Assembly (NCBI GenBank): GCA_018436725.1
Contig: JAHDKT010000029.1
Span: 220,707-284,706, forward strand
Reading direction: 5' to 3'
Source: Synergistaceae bacterium
GTDB lineage: Bacteria; Synergistota; Synergistia; Synergistales; Aminobacteriaceae
DNA: 64,000 nucleotides
The position numbers were made by a program, and so were the translations under genes. Of this stretch, positions 8,400 through 17,233 are shown piece by piece (positions within the stretch are counted from its first letter, which is position 1; each line of letters opens with the position of its first letter). The notes beneath the pieces are model-generated. The model was not told the DNA's origin. It did not search any database and was given only the letters and a program-made list of their open reading frames with translations.

Positions 8400-9581
8400 A
8401 TGATCGAAGGAAGAGATATGACCGGAGGCCCCGTAAAGCTGCGGTACGGTCTGGTCGGAGGCGGCCCGGGATCGTTCATCGCGACGGTGCATCGGATGTC
8501 GATCGCCATGACGGGGGCGGCCGAGCTGGCCGCCGGGTGTTTCTCGCGCGATTATGAAAAAACGAAGGCGACGGCGGCGGAACTCGGGATAGCCGAGGAC
8601 AGGGCGTACCGCACTTTCGCCGAGATGGCGGATGCTGAGGCGAAGCGGCCCGACAAGATCGATTTCGTCGTGATCGCCACGCCGAACAACACGCACTACG
8701 AGGCGGCGAAGGCCTTTCTAGAAAAAGGATTTCATGTTTCGTGCGACAAACCGCTCGTCTTTACCGTCGACCAGGCGATGGACCTGGTGAAGACGGCCCG
8801 TGCGGCGAAGAGAGAGTTCATGGTGACGTACGTCTACACCGGATACCCGATGGTGCGGCAGGCCCGCGAGATGGTGAAGGCGGGCGAACTCGGGGAGCTT
8901 CGGGTCGTCATGGCCGAGTATCCTCAGGACTGGCTCTCCGAGAAGCTGGAGGACACCGGGGCGAAGCAGGCCGTCTGGCGCACGGATCCGAAGAGCGCGG
9001 GCGCTTCCTGCTGCGTAGGCGATATCGGCACGCACATCGAAAATATGGTCCACTTCGTTACGGGGCTGGAGATAGAGTCGCTGGCCGCGCAGCTCGACAC
9101 CTTCGTCGAAGGACGCCCTCTGGACGACAACGCGTTCATCTGGCTCAAGTACAAGGGGGGAGCGCGGGGCAACTACTGGCCCTCTCAGGTGGCCATAGGC
9201 CGGGAGAACGGCCTGAAGTTCCGTGTCTACGGGACGAAAGGCGCGCTCGAGTGGGAGCAGGAGAACCCCAATGTGCTGAAGTTCGCCCCCAAGGGGGAAC
9301 CTGTTCGCCTGCTGACCCGAGGCAACGGGTACCTTGGAGATCATGCGAAGCGTTGGACCCGCATGCCGTCGGGCCACCCGGAGGGGCTCTTCGAAGCGTG
9401 GGCGACGATTTACGAAGCGTTCTGCAATACTATTCGGAACCATGCCGCGGGAGCCGAACAGCACCCATTCGAAATCTACCCCACCGTCGTGGACGGGGCG
9501 CGCGGAGTCAAGTTCGTGAACGACTGCGTCAAGAGCAGCCGCGAAGGTGCGGCGTGGATCGACGGCTCCTTCTCCGGGTAG
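8400..9581 (+). CDS. Gfo/Idh/MocA family NAD(P)-dependent sugar dehydrogenase
   Basis: 393-residue cytoplasmic oxidoreductase. The N-terminal Rossmann fold starts YGLVGGGPGSFIATVHRM. The catalytic-lysine motif appears as CDKPLV (usually EKP) after VIATPNNTHYEAA. The C-terminal domain has GDIGTHIENMVHF, matching the conserved His-containing helix. An AGGGAGGTGG SD at 8385-8394 sets the ATG at 8400, as opposed to the in-frame GTG at 8391. With the epimerase next door it probably oxidises and isomerises the sugar or polyol brought in by the flanking ABC systems; the substrate is not readable from sequence. Confidence 0.88.
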   Translation: MIEGRDMTGGPVKLRYGLVGGGPGSFIATVHRMSIAMTGAAELAAGCFSRDYEKTKATAAELGIAEDRAYRTFAEMADAEAKRPDKIDFVVIATPNNTHYEAAKAFLEKGFHVSCDKPLVFTVDQAMDLVKTARAAKREFMVTYVYTGYPMVRQAREMVKAGELGELRVVMAEYPQDWLSEKLEDTGAKQAVWRTDPKSAGASCCVGDIGTHIENMVHFVTGLEIESLAAQLDTFVEGRPLDDNAFIWLKYKGGARGNYWPSQVAIGRENGLKFRVYGTKGALEWEQENPNVLKFAPKGEPVRLLTRGNGYLGDHAKRWTRMPSGHPEGLFEAWATIYEAFCNTIRNHAAGAEQHPFEIYPTVVDGARGVKFVNDCVKSSREGAAWIDGSFSG

Positions 9582-9615
9582 GGGAAGGGCGCGAAAGGAC
9601 ACGGAGGTGAACGGA

Positions 9616-10605
9616 ATGGGCAGACCGGTAACACTCTTCACGGGGCAGTGGGCGGACCTCCCCTTCGAAACGATGTGCGAAAAGGCGGCCGGATTCGGTT
9701 ATGACGGCCTTGAGATCGCCTGCTGGGGAGATCATATGGATGTGCGGACGGCGGCGGCCGATCCCGCGTATTGCGCGAAGAAGAAGGAGACGCTGGCGAA
9801 ATACAATCTGAAGTGCTGGGCGCTCGGGGCGCATCTTTCGGGGCAGTGCGTCGCCTCGCTCTACGACCCGAGGTACGACGGATTCCTCCCTCCCGCCGTC
9901 AAGGGGAAACCGGAAGAGATGCGTTCGTGGGCGGCCGAGGAGATGAAATGCACGGCGAGAGCTGCGAAAAACATGGGGTGTCAGGTCGTGACGGGCTTCG
10001 TCGGCTCTCCGATCTGGAACTACTGGTACTCCTTCCCGCAGACCAGCTCGCAGATGGTGGAGGACGCTTTCAAGCTCGTCGTCGACCTATGGAACCCCAT
10101 TCTCGACGAGTTCGACAGATGCGGCGTGAAGTTCGCCCTTGAAGTCCATCCGACGGAGATCGCGTTCGACTACTATACGACGGAGAAACTGCTCGACGCC
10201 TTCGGACGGCGCCCCGCCTTCGGCCTGAACTTCGATCCGAGTCACCTCGTATGGCAGGGCGTGAATCCGGCGCTCTTCCTCAGGGACTTCAGCGACCGCG
10301 TCTACCATGTCCACATGAAGGACGCCGCTGTGGTGCTCGACGGGCGCTCCGGAATTCTCGGCTCCCATATCGAATTCGGAGACAACCGCCGGGGGTGGAA
10401 CTTCCGCTCTCTCGGGCACGGAAGCGTGAACTTCGAGGAGATCATCCGCGAACTGAACGCGATGCGGTACGACGGCCCGCTTTCGGTCGAATGGGAGGAC
10501 AGCGGCATGGAGCGCGAGTACGGCGCGAGCGAGGCATGCGCCTTCGTCCGCCGTGTGGATTTTGCGCCGTCGAACATCGCGTTCGACGACGCCATGAAAA
10601 AGTAG
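9616..10605 (+). CDS. Sugar phosphate isomerase/epimerase (TIM barrel, AP endonuclease 2 superfamily)
   Basis: 329 residues. It shows the metal-binding pattern of the IolE/IolI/tagatose-epimerase-like superfamily: Glu in KFALEVHPTE, Asp and His in FDPSHLVWQG, His in VYHVHMKDA, and a C-terminal Glu in LSVEWEDSG. The start ATG at 9616 follows GGAGGTG at 9603-9609; an upstream in-frame ATG at 9547 lies inside the dehydrogenase gene. It lies 34 nt after the dehydrogenase and 10 nt before the second ABC ATPase, so it is clearly in an operon. It likely epimerises or isomerises a keto-sugar. Confidence 0.88.
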   Translation: MGRPVTLFTGQWADLPFETMCEKAAGFGYDGLEIACWGDHMDVRTAAADPAYCAKKKETLAKYNLKCWALGAHLSGQCVASLYDPRYDGFLPPAVKGKPEEMRSWAAEEMKCTARAAKNMGCQVVTGFVGSPIWNYWYSFPQTSSQMVEDAFKLVVDLWNPILDEFDRCGVKFALEVHPTEIAFDYYTTEKLLDAFGRRPAFGLNFDPSHLVWQGVNPALFLRDFSDRVYHVHMKDAAVVLDGRSGILGSHIEFGDNRRGWNFRSLGHGSVNFEEIIRELNAMRYDGPLSVEWEDSGMEREYGASEACAFVRRVDFAPSNIAFDDAMKK

Positions 10606-10615
10606 GGGCGTTTTC

Positions 10616-12157
10616 ATGGCCGGTTCCGGCGGCGCACCCCTTCTGAAGGTCGTCTCCGCATGCAAGGAGTTTTCCGGCGTGCGGGTGCTCGGCAACGTGT
10701 CTTTCGAACTCTCCGCCGGCGAGATTCTCGGCATTATCGGCGAGAACGGGGCGGGGAAGTCCACGTTGCTGAAAATCATCTCCGGAATCTATACTCCGAC
10801 GAGCGGAGAGTTCTTCTTCGACGGAGAACCGATGCGCACGGGGAGCGCCGCCGAGGCCAAACGGCTTGGAATCACCCTCATCCCCCAGGAGTTCAACCTG
10901 GTGAAAGATCTCAACGTCTTCGAGAACATTTTCCTTGGAACCGAACTCCGTTCCGGGCCGCTTCTGGATAAAAAGGCTATGGCCGCCGAGGCGAAACGCC
11001 TTCTGGATCGGCTCGGTGTCGCGATCGATCCTCGCGAGAAGATGGAGAACCTCAGCGTGGCCCAAAAGCAGATGGTCGAGTTCGCGAAGGCGCTCTCCAG
11101 GAAATCCCGCGTCCTCATCATGGACGAACCGACGACGGTCCTCACGCCGCCGGATGTACGGATGCTCTTCTCGATCATCGGAAGTCTTCGGGACGAAGGG
11201 GTTGCGATCATCTACATCTCGCACAAACTCCGGGAGGTCAAGGAGATCTGCGACAGGGTCATGGTGCTTCGCGACGGAGAATTCGTTTCGCTCGATAAAA
11301 CGGAAGACCTCGGCGTCCATGAGATGGCGACACGAATGGTGGGGCGCGAACTCTCGCAGCTCTTCCCTCCGAAAAACCAACCTTCCGGAGAGGTGGTTCT
11401 CTCCGTGGAAAATCTCTCTGTCGAGGGGCTTCTCTCAAGCATCTCCTTCTCCCTTCGCCGGGGAGAGATCCTGGGCTTCTCCGGCCTGATGGGCGCGGGA
11501 AGAACCGAGGTGGCTGAAACGCTGCTCGGCCTGCGGCGGAAGACTTCCGGACGCGTCCGGGTGAAGGGGAAAGAGGCGGAGATCCGCACCCCCTCGGACG
11601 CGGTGAAGCTGGGCATCTCCTATCTCTCGGAGGATCGGCAGGGAAAGGGGATTCTCGTCAAGTTCGGAATCTCATCGAACATCTCTCTGGTGTCGCTCGC
11701 CCGCTACTGCGGGGTTGCGGGAGTAATCAACAAGAAAATGGAAAGGGAACAGGCCTCGGAGTATGTTCGGGAATTCTCGATCAAAGCGGCATCCCTCTCA
11801 ACGAATCTTGAATTCTTCAGCGGGGGCAACCAGCAGAAGGTCTCTCTGGCGAAGTGCATGGACACCGGCCCGGAGATTCTCATCATCGACGAGCCGACGC
11901 GAGGTATCGACGTCAACGCCAAGCGAGAAATCTATCTTTTTATTCATACCCTTGTGGAAAAAGGGCTGTCATGCATTCTCATCTCCTCCGAACTCGAGGA
12001 GATACTCGGTTTGTGTCACAGAACCGTGGTCATGCACGAGGGCAGGGTCTCCGGAATTCTGGAGGGGGAGCATCTGAACGAAGAAGAGATCATGTTCCAT
12101 GCCACGGGGCTGAAAGAAAGCGTTTTGCGGTCCGTCGGGCAGCGAACGGATATTTGA
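10616..12157 (+). CDS. Second sugar ABC importer ATPase (two fused NBDs)
   Basis: 513 residues. NBD1 has Walker A GENGAGKST, signature LSVAQKQMVEFAKAL and Walker B VLIMDEPTTVL. NBD2 has the variant Walker A GLMGAGRTE, signature FSGGNQQKVSLAKC and an intact Walker B LIIDEPTRGID. This contrasts with the first importer, whose second Walker B is degenerate. The gene begins 10 nt after the epimerase stop and is followed after 14 nt by its permease. Confidence 0.93.
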   Translation: MAGSGGAPLLKVVSACKEFSGVRVLGNVSFELSAGEILGIIGENGAGKSTLLKIISGIYTPTSGEFFFDGEPMRTGSAAEAKRLGITLIPQEFNLVKDLNVFENIFLGTELRSGPLLDKKAMAAEAKRLLDRLGVAIDPREKMENLSVAQKQMVEFAKALSRKSRVLIMDEPTTVLTPPDVRMLFSIIGSLRDEGVAIIYISHKLREVKEICDRVMVLRDGEFVSLDKTEDLGVHEMATRMVGRELSQLFPPKNQPSGEVVLSVENLSVEGLLSSISFSLRRGEILGFSGLMGAGRTEVAETLLGLRRKTSGRVRVKGKEAEIRTPSDAVKLGISYLSEDRQGKGILVKFGISSNISLVSLARYCGVAGVINKKMEREQASEYVREFSIKAASLSTNLEFFSGGNQQKVSLAKCMDTGPEILIIDEPTRGIDVNAKREIYLFIHTLVEKGLSCILISSELEEILGLCHRTVVMHEGRVSGILEGEHLNEEEIMFHATGLKESVLRSVGQRTDI

Positions 12158-12171
12158 AGGGGGCGAAACCA

Positions 12172-13128
12172 GTGGAGAAGAGAAAGTTCGCATTCGATTT
12201 GGGAAGATTCGGGCCGTTCGCCGCCCTCTTCGTGCTTGTGGTGATCTCCTCGTTTGCAAGCCCCTACTTTCTGCAGACGCGCAACATACTCAACATCCTC
12301 CGGCAGGTTTCCTACACCGGGATCATCGCGCTGGGCATGACCTTCGTCATCATCAGCGGCGGCATCGATCTCTCCGTGGGTTCGCTGACCGCGCTCGTAG
12401 GCGGCGTGATGATCCTGGTGCTGAACGCGCTCGGCGCAGGATGGTGGGGAATAATCGTGGCTCTCGGGGCCGGTCTCCTTATCGGCGCCGCATCCGGAGT
12501 CTTCACGGGGGTGTTGGTGACGAGGATGCGGATCGCCCCCTTCATCGTGACGCTTGGAACGATGGCGATCTATCGTTCGCTTGCCTTGTATATCAGCGGA
12601 GCGGGGGAGTTCCGCTCGCAGAGCAGCCTCTTTCCCGAGATTGGCATGGGGATGTGGATGGGTGTCCCGGTTCCCGTCTGGGTCTTTTTCACACTTGCCG
12701 CGGTCTGCGCGCTGTTGCTGAACTGGACCCGTTTCGGACGCCATATCTGCGCCATCGGCTCCAACGAACGGGTTGCGGAGTACTCGGCGATACGGATCAA
12801 CTTCGTCCGTTCTATGGCGTACGTGCTCTGCGGTATTACTGTGGCGATCTCCTCCTTCCTCTTGGCGGCGCGGCTGAACTCGGTCAGCTCGACGAACATC
12901 GGCATCAACTTCGAACTGGACGCCATCGCGGCGGTCATCATCGGCGGTACGGCCATGACCGGGGGCAGCGGCTCGATATCCGGTACTCTCGTGGGCGCGG
13001 TGATTCTCGGAATAGTGAACAACATGCTGAACATGCTCGGCGTTTCGCCGTATCTCCAGGGAACGGTGAAGGGCGTCGTGATCATCATCGCGGTACTGAT
13101 CCAGCACAAAAGACGCGACAGCAGGTAA
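12172..13128 (+). CDS. Second sugar ABC importer permease (RbsC family)
   Basis: 318-residue inner-membrane permease. Signature segments are GIIALGMTFVIISGGIDLSV in the N-terminal third and FELDAIAAVIIGGTAMTGGS near the C-terminus. I place the start at the GTG at 12172 (VEKRKFAFDLG), which follows GAAGGGGGC; the frame is open further upstream but that part overlaps the ATPase gene. Only one permease gene is present in this system, so it probably works as a homodimer, as in the ribose importer. Confidence 0.92.
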   Translation: MEKRKFAFDLGRFGPFAALFVLVVISSFASPYFLQTRNILNILRQVSYTGIIALGMTFVIISGGIDLSVGSLTALVGGVMILVLNALGAGWWGIIVALGAGLLIGAASGVFTGVLVTRMRIAPFIVTLGTMAIYRSLALYISGAGEFRSQSSLFPEIGMGMWMGVPVPVWVFFTLAAVCALLLNWTRFGRHICAIGSNERVAEYSAIRINFVRSMAYVLCGITVAISSFLLAARLNSVSSTNIGINFELDAIAAVIIGGTAMTGGSGSISGTLVGAVILGIVNNMLNMLGVSPYLQGTVKGVVIIIAVLIQHKRRDSR

Positions 13129-13229
13129 TTGGGAGGAAGGGCGGTATTTCCGGCAATGCCGGGATAAGCTCGGAAGGCGGCGGATGTCCGCTTCGCTTCC
13201 GAAATCTTGAGCAGGAGGTGTTGTAGGAT

Positions 13230-14201
13230 ATGAAACGGTTTTGGGCGGTTGTAGCTGTTGCGCTTCTGGGCATCATGATATTGGGGACGGGTTCCCTGGC
13301 GGCGGAGAAGATCCGCATAGGGGTCTCCATCCCGACCGCGGACCACGGATGGACGGGCGGCATAGTCTGGTGGGCGCAGAGAGCCATCAAAGACTGGCAG
13401 GAAAAGGACCCCAACATCGAGTTCCACCTCGTGACCGCGGACGCGCCTCCCAAGCAGGTCGCCGATGTGGAGGATCTTATGGCGAAGGGCATTCATGCGC
13501 TGGTTATTCTTCCCCATGACTCGGCGCCGCTGACGCCGATCTGCAAGAAGGCGCATCAGGAGGGCATCAAGGTCGTCGTGGTCGACCGGGGACTTGTGGA
13601 ACCGGCGGAGGACATCTACGTCGCCGGGGACAATCCGGGCATGGGCCGGGTCTCCGCCGAGTGGATGGCGAAGGAGATGGGCGGCAAGGGAAAGATCGTC
13701 GTCCTCGAGGGAATCCCCTGCGTGATCAACACGGAGCGCGTCGAAGCGTTCAAAGAAGTGATGAAGCAGCACCCCGGCATCGAGATTCTCGATTCCCAGC
13801 CCGCCTACTGGAGCACGCAGAAGGGCCTTGAAGTCATGGAGAACTACCTTCAGAAGTACAAGGAGATCGACGCGGTGTGGGCCCAGGACGACGATGTCCT
13901 CAAGGGCGTGCTTCAGGCCTACCGCGAGTCGGGGCGCAAGGACATCAAGCTCATGCTCGGCGGCGCCGGTTCCAAGGATATCATCAAGATGGTCATGGAC
14001 GGGGATCCTCTCGTCCGCGGCGACGTGACCTATCCTCCTTCGATGGTGGCGACCGCCATCTCCATGGCCGCCATGTCCATGAGAGGGGACAAGCTCAACG
14101 GTTTCTATCAGGATCAGATTCCGTCGAGGATCATCCTCGCGGCCGAGCTTGTGACGAAAGAGAACGCGAAGAACCATTATTTCGAAGACTCCGTATTTTA
14201 G
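13230..14201 (+). CDS. Second sugar ABC importer, periplasmic substrate-binding protein
   Basis: 323 residues with a signal peptide ([18 protein letters not shown], cleavage near [10 protein letters not shown]). The mature protein is a type-I periplasmic binding protein: [17 protein letters not shown], then [21 protein letters not shown], then [11 protein letters not shown]. An AGGAGGTG SD precedes the ATG at 13230. It closes the second ABC importer; the 100 nt upstream contain short inverted repeats, and a strong hairpin follows the gene. Its tryptophan/aspartate-rich sites suggest a sugar ligand, but the identity is unknown. Confidence 0.9.
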   Translation: MKRFWAVVAVALLGIMILGTGSLAAEKIRIGVSIPTADHGWTGGIVWWAQRAIKDWQEKDPNIEFHLVTADAPPKQVADVEDLMAKGIHALVILPHDSAPLTPICKKAHQEGIKVVVVDRGLVEPAEDIYVAGDNPGMGRVSAEWMAKEMGGKGKIVVLEGIPCVINTERVEAFKEVMKQHPGIEILDSQPAYWSTQKGLEVMENYLQKYKEIDAVWAQDDDVLKGVLQAYRESGRKDIKLMLGGAGSKDIIKMVMDGDPLVRGDVTYPPSMVATAISMAAMSMRGDKLNGFYQDQIPSRIILAAELVTKENAKNHYFEDSVF

Positions 14202-14212
14202 TCAGGAAGTCG

Positions 14213-14235
14213 GGAGGGGGGCGTTTCCCCCCTCC
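14213..14235 (+). terminator. Stem-loop between SBP gene and xylose isomerase gene
   Basis: GGAGGGGGG (14213-14221) pairs with CCCCCCTCC (14227-14235) around a 5-nt loop. There is no U-tract, and the isomerase SD follows within 15 nt, so it is more likely an attenuator or mRNA stabiliser than a full terminator. Confidence 0.5.
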
Positions 14236-14260
14236 GCATATCCGCAAGGGGGTAATTGTT

Positions 14261-15580
14261 ATGGGAGATCTCTTTCCCGATATAAAGAAAATCCAGTACG
14301 AGGGGCCTCTTTCAAAAAATCCTCTCGCATTCAGGGAGTATGACGCGGACGAAATAGTCGCCGGAAAACCGATGAAGGAGCACTTCCGCTTCGCAATGTC
14401 ATGGTGGCACACGATATGCGCTTCGGGAAGCGATATGTTCGGCTCCGGAACGGCGATCCGGCCCTGGGACAGAGAGCCGCACCCCGTGAAGCGCGCGAAA
14501 CTCGCTGCGGACGGAGCCTTCGAGTTCATGCAGAAGCTTGGAATCGAATACTTCTGCTTCCACGACAGAGATATCGCCCCCGAGGCGCCGACCCTCGCCG
14601 AGACCAACGAGCGTCTCGACGAGGTCTGCGGATATGTCGGGGATCTGATGAAGAAGACGGGAATCAAGCTCCTCTGGGGGACGGCGAACCTCTTCAGCCA
14701 CCCGCGCTACATGCACGGAGCGGCCACGTCGTGCAACGCGGACGTCTTCGCCTATGCCGCCGCCCAAGTAAAGAAGGCCATGACCCTCACCAGGGACATG
14801 GGCGGGGTGAACTACGTTTTCTGGGGAGGGCGCGAAGGGTACGAAACGCTGCTGAACACGAACATGAGTCTCGAACTCGACAACCTCGCGCGCTTCCTCA
14901 AGATGGCTACGGAGTATGCGAAGGAGATCGGTTTCACGGGGCAGCTTCTCATCGAACCGAAACCGAAGGAACCGACCAAGCATCAGTACGACTACGACGT
15001 CCCCGCCGTACTGGCATTCCTTAGGAAGTACGGTCTGGAGAACGATTTCAAGATCAATCTCGAGGCGAACCACGCCACTCTCGCGGGGCATACCTTCCAC
15101 CACGAGCTGCATATCGCCAGAATCAACGGCGTTCTCGGCAGCATCGACGCGAACCAGGGCGATCTCTTCCTCGGATGGGATACCGACAACTTCCCGACCG
15201 ACGTCAACGCGGCGACGCTCGCGATGCTTGAAGTGCTGAAGAACGGAGGCATCGCCCCGGGCGGCTTCAATTTCGACGCGCATGTCCGCCGCCCCTCGTT
15301 CCAGGACGACGACCTCTTCATCGCGTATATCGTCGGGATGGATACGTTCGCAAAGGGGCTGAAGGTGGCGGCGAAGCTTCTTGAAGAGGGAGAGATAGAG
15401 GAGTTCGTGAGCAAGCGCTATGCGAGCTACTCGGCCGGAATAGGAAAGAAGATCGTGGACGGGCAGGTTGGATTCAGCGACTTGGAGGCATATGCGCTCC
15501 GGAACGACCAACCGCGGAATGTCTCCGGACGACAGGAGATGCTCGAAGCGATCGTGAACCGGTATATGCTCAATCCTTAA
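14261..15580 (+). CDS. xylA: Xylose isomerase
   Basis: 439 residues, the normal length for the long (class II) xylose isomerases that convert D-xylose to D-xylulose in the cytoplasm with two divalent metal ions. Recognisable motifs in order: [12 protein letters not shown] (catalytic His), [31 protein letters not shown] (metal Glu, Lys), [27 protein letters not shown] and [10 protein letters not shown]. The ATG at 14261 follows AAGGGGG. No xylulokinase gene is present in the window, so the isomerase may serve the sugar handled by the dehydrogenase and epimerase, or the kinase lies elsewhere. Confidence 0.95.
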   Translation: MGDLFPDIKKIQYEGPLSKNPLAFREYDADEIVAGKPMKEHFRFAMSWWHTICASGSDMFGSGTAIRPWDREPHPVKRAKLAADGAFEFMQKLGIEYFCFHDRDIAPEAPTLAETNERLDEVCGYVGDLMKKTGIKLLWGTANLFSHPRYMHGAATSCNADVFAYAAAQVKKAMTLTRDMGGVNYVFWGGREGYETLLNTNMSLELDNLARFLKMATEYAKEIGFTGQLLIEPKPKEPTKHQYDYDVPAVLAFLRKYGLENDFKINLEANHATLAGHTFHHELHIARINGVLGSIDANQGDLFLGWDTDNFPTDVNAATLAMLEVLKNGGIAPGGFNFDAHVRRPSFQDDDLFIAYIVGMDTFAKGLKVAAKLLEEGEIEEFVSKRYASYSAGIGKKIVDGQVGFSDLEAYALRNDQPRNVSGRQEMLEAIVNRYMLNP

Positions 15581-15608
15581 TTTTTCGGATGAAAAACGAC
15601 TCGATCGA

Positions 15609-15648
15609 CCGGCGCCTTTCAGCGTACGAAGGGCGCCGGCATTTTCGT
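15609..15648 (+). terminator. Rho-independent terminator after xylA
   Basis: CCGGCGCC (15609-15616) pairs with GGCGCCGG (15632-15639), followed by CATTTTCGTT. It ends the sugar island. The rest of the 315-nt gap up to 15895 holds the promoter of the next gene and otherwise AT-rich sequence with nothing recognisable. Confidence 0.75.
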
Positions 15649-15755
15649 TAAGGAAAATGCGTAGGCCCTCTGTTTGAGTCGGAGTAGGCGCACGCGGAAG
15701 TTCTATGAAGGATCGCCCGAGCATACTGGTGAAAGATGTGAATCTTTTCTAGGGC

Positions 15756-15784
15756 TTTACTGTTTAAAGAATTTGGTTTATATT
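15756..15784 (+). promoter_or_regulatory. Putative promoter of the duplicated membrane protein gene
   Basis: TTTACT at 15756-15761, 17-nt spacer, TATATT at 15779-15784, in an AT-rich stretch 112 nt upstream of the start codon. Confidence 0.5.
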
Positions 15785-15895
15785 ATTTAATAAGTGATGG
15801 GTGTAAAATAATGTGAAAAAAAATTATAATTTCACTCATCGCTATGAAAAGGAGATGTTTAGCGATATCAATTTTTTTAGTGGAGGTATGTCTTA

Positions 15896-16909
15896 ATGAA
15901 TTGTCTTTTTAAAAGAAGAATTCTAAACGTCGGCTTTTTTTCTCTTGCATTTATGTGCTTTCTTCTTTTCTTCCTCAAGTTTGTGGAGACAGTTCGCCAA
16001 GGGGCGATCGCTCTTAGCGTTTTCAACTTTTTCCTCCTTGCAGGCCTGGCTCTTGTCATGAAAGTCGAATACTCCTGTTACGTTTCTCCGAAAGTCGATG
16101 AGTGTTGCTTCGATAAAACCGATGCGTTCAACTTCCTCTCCGTCATCGTCGGCACCTTGATCACATATGTCCTCAGTACGGATCTTGGTTTAGGGGCTGT
16201 AGTATCCGCCGGTATCGTCGGTCTTCTGGCCGCTCTCGTCGTTCCGAATTTCGCCGTTTCCGCTTATTGCGGCGCTTTCGTAGGCATGGCTTCGCCAAGC
16301 CTTCTACCGACACATTTTCATCTTCTTCTCGCGGGTACGATCGCAGGGGCGGTCTTCGTTGCGGCCAAACTCTCCTTCAACGGTTTCGGCGGTAAGCTGG
16401 GAACGATCGCTTTCACGGGGTGCATCGTCGCAGCCCTTTTGACAGGTAAATCCTTCCTGGGTACTCCGGTACCCGCCTGGGATATGGGCTTTCTTCTGAT
16501 CTTCTACTCCGTTATCGGGGCCGTTGTGACGAGGATTATCAGTATCCGTCTCAAACACGGAGCTGTGATGGCATCGAGCGTGGTGGGGCTTCTTGGAGGA
16601 CTGATCCTCCCCGCGGTGCACCCCGAAACGGGGAGCACGCTCTCCGTTATGGTGATCTGCGCATCGTTCGCCGGAATGTCGAGCGCCGACAGGATTCCCA
16701 ACGAAATTTCCATGGCGGTTGCCGGACTGATCGCCGCGCTGGTCTTCATGTTCACTTCTCCCTATCTGGGAGGCGCCGGAGGGAAGCTGGGGACGATCGC
16801 CTTCGGTTCAGTCATCGCCATTTTGTGGCATAATTTCGAAGCGCGGAATCATCTGCTCTCGATGAAAAATTGGGCCCAAGCGCGCCGGAACATCCGCAAC
16901 ACCCCCTGA
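15896..16909 (+). CDS. Polytopic membrane protein with internal duplication, function unknown
   Basis: 337 residues, about eight to ten transmembrane segments, no family I can name. Two halves are related: residues 100-117 (GAVVSAGIVGLLAALVVP) match 222-239 (GAVMASSVVGLLGGLILP), and 166-173 (GKLGTIAF) recurs exactly at 296-303 (GKLGTIAF), each at the end of a hydrophobic segment. An N-terminal two-helix unit precedes the repeats, with a Cys-containing loop (CYVSPKVDECC, 61-71). The start ATG at 15896 has GGAGG upstream. The gene is monocistronic, with a terminator before and a weak stem-loop after (16924-16961). Duplicated halves suggest a small transporter or channel; this is inference only. 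Confidence 0.8.
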   Translation: MNCLFKRRILNVGFFSLAFMCFLLFFLKFVETVRQGAIALSVFNFFLLAGLALVMKVEYSCYVSPKVDECCFDKTDAFNFLSVIVGTLITYVLSTDLGLGAVVSAGIVGLLAALVVPNFAVSAYCGAFVGMASPSLLPTHFHLLLAGTIAGAVFVAAKLSFNGFGGKLGTIAFTGCIVAALLTGKSFLGTPVPAWDMGFLLIFYSVIGAVVTRIISIRLKHGAVMASSVVGLLGGLILPAVHPETGSTLSVMVICASFAGMSSADRIPNEISMAVAGLIAALVFMFTSPYLGGAGGKLGTIAFGSVIAILWHNFEARNHLLSMKNWAQARRNIRNTP

Positions 16910-17233
16910 GAACGCCTCTGCTTCGGCTCGCGCGAGATTCGGGATCGTGGACGCCGAGCCGGGCCGTGAGGAAACGCTTTTGTTCTTTTCTTGTTTCTGC
17001 AGATGAAATGATACGTCTTATGAAAAGCGTACTTGTAGAATAGCAGGCTGATAGTTTATAATCCCTCTAATTCTTTTTTTACCCTAACGACAAAAAGTTT
17101 ACCTGAGTAAGCAATTCGTCGAGAGGGACCATCGAGCCTCATGCGGGATTTCGTCTTCTCGCCGAAGGGCCGATCCACAATTTTGCCGCTTTTCCTAGCA
17201 CGGAGAAGCGGCAGCAGGGGGGGAATGTTGGAA
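16910..17233. other. Intergenic region with stem-loop and tctC promoter
   Basis: 324 nt without a gene. A weak stem-loop (CGGCTCG 16924-16930 with CGAGCC 16955-16960) may end the upstream transcript. A promoter-like pair lies at 17033-17062 and is listed separately. I see nothing else. Confidence 0.6.
17033..17062 (+). promoter_or_regulatory. Putative promoter of the first tctCBA operon
   Basis: TTGTAG at 17033-17038, 18-nt spacer, perfect TATAAT at 17057-17062. The transcript would carry a leader of about 165 nt before tctC. Confidence 0.55.

Noticed and set aside
12570..14177. 535-residue open frame on the minus strand
   Set aside because: Antisense to the second sugar permease and SBP genes, which match known families; no family features of its own.
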